The notes under the pieces are model-generated. The model had not been told where the DNA came from and did no database searches. It saw nothing but the letters and a program-made list of their open reading frames with translations. Positions 4,778 to 6,312 of a stretch of DNA of 6,312 nt are shown here, one piece after another. A program made the position numbers and the translations under genes. Each line of letters begins with the position of its first letter. Positions within the stretch are counted from its first letter, which is position 1. The stretch is from NCBI GenBank assembly GCA_035529015.1, contig DATKXP010000692.1, positions 1 through 6,312 of the forward strand. The letters run 5' to 3'. Origin of the DNA: JAUVZF01 sp035529015. GTDB lineage: Bacteria > Planctomycetota > Phycisphaerae > FEN-1346.

Positions 4778-4783
4778 AGCCAG

Positions 4784-5040
4784 GGTTGGGGGATGTGTGG
4801 CTACTCGGGGGCTGCGCTTGCGTGGAGCGGGCGGGGCCCTTTTCCTGTGCGAGGGGGCGGCAGGGAACGGCCCGGAGACGGTTCGCCGGACACGGCGCGA
4901 ATGGGTGTGTGTACGGCAGGCGGCATAGGAACCGCAACGACAACGACACGCATGGGGGAAACCGTCTCCCGGAGCCCGGGGAGGACCCTCGGCACGGGAG
5001 GTGGCTACGGGTGTCACCCACAGTTTATGGAGCCGACGCG
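4784..5040 (+). promoter_or_regulatory. Long structured 5' leader of the PEP-CTERM gene
   Basis: GGAGACGGTT (4874-4883) pairs perfectly with AACCGTCTCC (4960-4969) across 76 nt. Inside this stem are CGCCG-GACA-CGGCG (4884-4897) and GCGG (4920-4923) with CCGC (4932-4935), making a plausible three-way junction. GTGGCTAC occurs at both ends of the leader (4797-4804 and 5001-5008). Frames through the leader are Gly/Arg-rich and not protein-like. I do not recognise a known riboswitch class. Folding or an RNA family search could show whether it is a conserved regulatory RNA. Confidence 0.4.
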
Positions 5041-6270
5041 ATGAGAGCGCAAAGCAGATTTCGATCCTTTGTTCAGTTGCTGACAGCGATCCTTGCGCTG
5101 TCGGTCTCGCCTGGGCCGCTGGCGGCGGAACTTCTCATGGACACGGGCCCGACGTACGGCTCGGGGCTTGAGGGGGTTGGCAACGTCTACTACTGTGTCG
5201 TCGTGCAACCGTTCACGCTCTACGTAGACGCGACGAATGTCGAAGTCGAGGCGTTCTTGTACCCGGGAGCGTTTCCCGGCGTGAGTGCTGCAAAGGTTTC
5301 GCTGACCACGCGCGTGGGTCCGGGCGCGGCGCCGGCCGACGTCGTGGCCACACAAGCCGTTCCTGGCGCGCCGTATTCCAACCTGATTTGGAAGGACATC
5401 ATGGCGGTGCCGTCGCTGAGCGCCGGCGACTACTACCTGGTGATGGAGCCGGCGGCTTTCGACAAGTCGGCCAGCTATATGTGGGGGAGTTCCGCCAACG
5501 GCGCCGGGAACGCGAACGGAGATTTCGGCAACGCCGGCCGAGCGGTATCGATCGGCGGCGGCACGAACTATGTGTTTCCCCCGGCAAGCAACTTCACGTA
5601 CTACTCCGGTTTCACCGGGCGAACTCGCATCTACGGAGACGTGGGCCCCGTTTGGGGCCCGCCGACTCCCGGCGGCGGCGGCGTCGATTTCGAACTCGAC
5701 GCGGGCACGGTGATCCTCACCGGATCGGGCGAGGGCGTCAACGACGTGAGTGTGACCGACCTGGGAGCGATACACAGCATAGACGCCCAGTCGGTGGCAG
5801 GCTCGGCAGCGCAGACCAAGTCGAATGAGATGTCGCGCATCTTCCGCTTCTCTCGGGAAGACGGCTTGCCGGACCCGACCCAGGCTTTCATTCTCGGCGG
5901 ACTTCAGGGGACATTGGCCGCCGACAACCTGGGCGTGGCGAGCGTCGATGCGAGGGTCTCCGTCTTCGATATGGGCGGCGGCCTGATTGGCGCGGAGACG
6001 TTGGCCTACGACGTGAGTCCGGGGCTCGGCTTCCAAGAGCAGATCGACGTCAATGAAGCGTTCGGCTTCAGCGCGCTGTTTGTGCCGGGGCAGCAGTACG
6101 AGTTGCAGAGTTGGATCAGCGTGTACGCCAGCAGCCCGCCGGGCGGAGCGGGCCGGGCACTGTTCGCCGACACGATGGAGGTGGCCGTTTCGGGCGTGCC
6201 CGAACCCGCCACGCTCGCGCTGCTGGCCGTGGGCGGCCTACTGCTGGTCCGCCGCCGCCCAAGCATGTAG
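5041..6270 (+). CDS. Secreted PEP-CTERM protein with two beta-rich domains
   Basis: A 409-aa exported protein. Residues 1-29 are a signal peptide (RAQSRFR, then LLTAILALSVS, cleavage near PLAA-E). Residues 30-200 are beta-rich and resemble the choice-of-anchor type of extracellular domain (PFTLYVDATNVEVEAFLY at 57-74; LSAGDYYLVMEP at 126-137). A Pro/Gly linker follows (VGPVWGPPTPGGGG, 201-214), then a second beta-rich domain (215-384). The C-terminus is a complete PEP-CTERM tail: VPEP at 386-389, hydrophobic ATLALLAVGGLLLV (390-403), and RRR at 404-406. Such tails are cleaved by an exosortase (EpsH/XrtA type) in the envelope, and carriers often belong to the extracellular matrix. No exosortase is in the window. 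The start at 5041 is chosen because GGAG (5029-5032) lies 8 nt upstream and the signal peptide begins there; the open frame reaching back to 4786 is not protein-like. Ligand and function are unknown. Confidence 0.88.
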   Translation: MRAQSRFRSFVQLLTAILALSVSPGPLAAELLMDTGPTYGSGLEGVGNVYYCVVVQPFTLYVDATNVEVEAFLYPGAFPGVSAAKVSLTTRVGPGAAPADVVATQAVPGAPYSNLIWKDIMAVPSLSAGDYYLVMEPAAFDKSASYMWGSSANGAGNANGDFGNAGRAVSIGGGTNYVFPPASNFTYYSGFTGRTRIYGDVGPVWGPPTPGGGGVDFELDAGTVILTGSGEGVNDVSVTDLGAIHSIDAQSVAGSAAQTKSNEMSRIFRFSREDGLPDPTQAFILGGLQGTLAADNLGVASVDARVSVFDMGGGLIGAETLAYDVSPGLGFQEQIDVNEAFGFSALFVPGQQYELQSWISVYASSPPGGAGRALFADTMEVAVSGVPEPATLALLAVGGLLLVRRRPSM

Positions 6271-6288
6271 GCCGCGGCGTGCCGCGGC
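6271..6288 (+). terminator. Hairpin directly after the PEP-CTERM gene
   Basis: GCCGCGG (6271-6277) pairs with CCGCGGC (6282-6288) around CGTG, beginning on the base after the TAG stop. The stem is very stable, but only AATTGTCT follows, so it is a terminator-like hairpin without a clear T-run. Confidence 0.5.
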
Positions 6289-6312
6289 AATTGTCTGCGA
6301 GGTTGCGACAGG

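Noticed and set aside
4523..5017. A 164-aa open frame on the minus strand under the promoter and leader
   Set aside because: It is Arg/Pro/Ala-rich without domain-like patterning and lies antisense to a good promoter and a likely 5' leader; typical of GC-rich non-coding DNA.
4786..5040. N-terminal extension of the PEP-CTERM protein to a TTG at 4786
   Set aside because: The extra 85 residues are Gly/Arg-rich and would bury the signal peptide. ATG 5041 has a good Shine-Dalgarno sequence and begins the signal peptide.

Overview
The window looks like chromosomal DNA from a planctomycete-type bacterium (PVC group). It is GC-rich throughout. It carries a secreted protein with a textbook PEP-CTERM sorting tail, the end of a protein with a GWWYN..TGAF motif of the kind seen in planctomycete pseudopilin-like proteins, a short stand-alone secretion-type ATPase, and several poorly characterised exported proteins. 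The lineage is an inference from these traits; no rRNA or marker gene is present.

Layout. Positions 1-114 (+) are the C-terminus of the pseudopilin-like protein. Convergent to it is a compact P-loop ATPase (minus, 150 to 848 or 917), whose best-supported start appears to be a non-canonical ACG behind a good Shine-Dalgarno sequence. The ATPase and a small BamE/SmpA-like lipoprotein (1011-1430, +) diverge from a shared promoter region with overlapping -10 elements. A GNAT acetyltransferase follows (1481-1951, +), probably read from its own promoter as a leaderless mRNA. Between it and a convergent membrane protein (2154-3119, minus) lies an elaborate palindromic element at 2033-2153. It has imperfect terminal inverted repeats, CTAA at both outer edges, and two 10-bp hairpins whose loops are exactly complementary. 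The membrane protein resembles a diverged, solitary BPD_transp_2 (RbsC-like) ABC permease. Divergent from it is a secreted HExxH metalloprotease-like protein (3273-4157, +).

Positions 4158-5040 carry no convincing gene but much structure: a segment of lower GC bounded by near-perfect 12-bp inverted repeats (4199-4430), containing T-tracts phased at about 10.5 bp (likely bent DNA); a 39-bp tandem pair of GTTAGA-NN-TCTAAC dyads that also forms an 18-bp perfect inverted repeat (4471-4537); a strong sigma-70-like promoter (4749-4777); and a leader of about 257 nt with a long-range stem. This leads into the PEP-CTERM protein gene (5041-6270, +), which ends in a GC-rich hairpin.

The genes do not form one pathway. 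Most are single-gene units with their own promoters, and the common theme is the cell envelope: pseudopilin-like protein, secretion-type ATPase, lipoprotein, permease-like protein, exported protease and exosortase substrate. The most unusual content is non-coding: two candidate miniature inverted-repeat elements, the bent-DNA and dyad region, and the structured leader. I found no tRNA, rRNA, CRISPR array, transposase or recognisable defence system.
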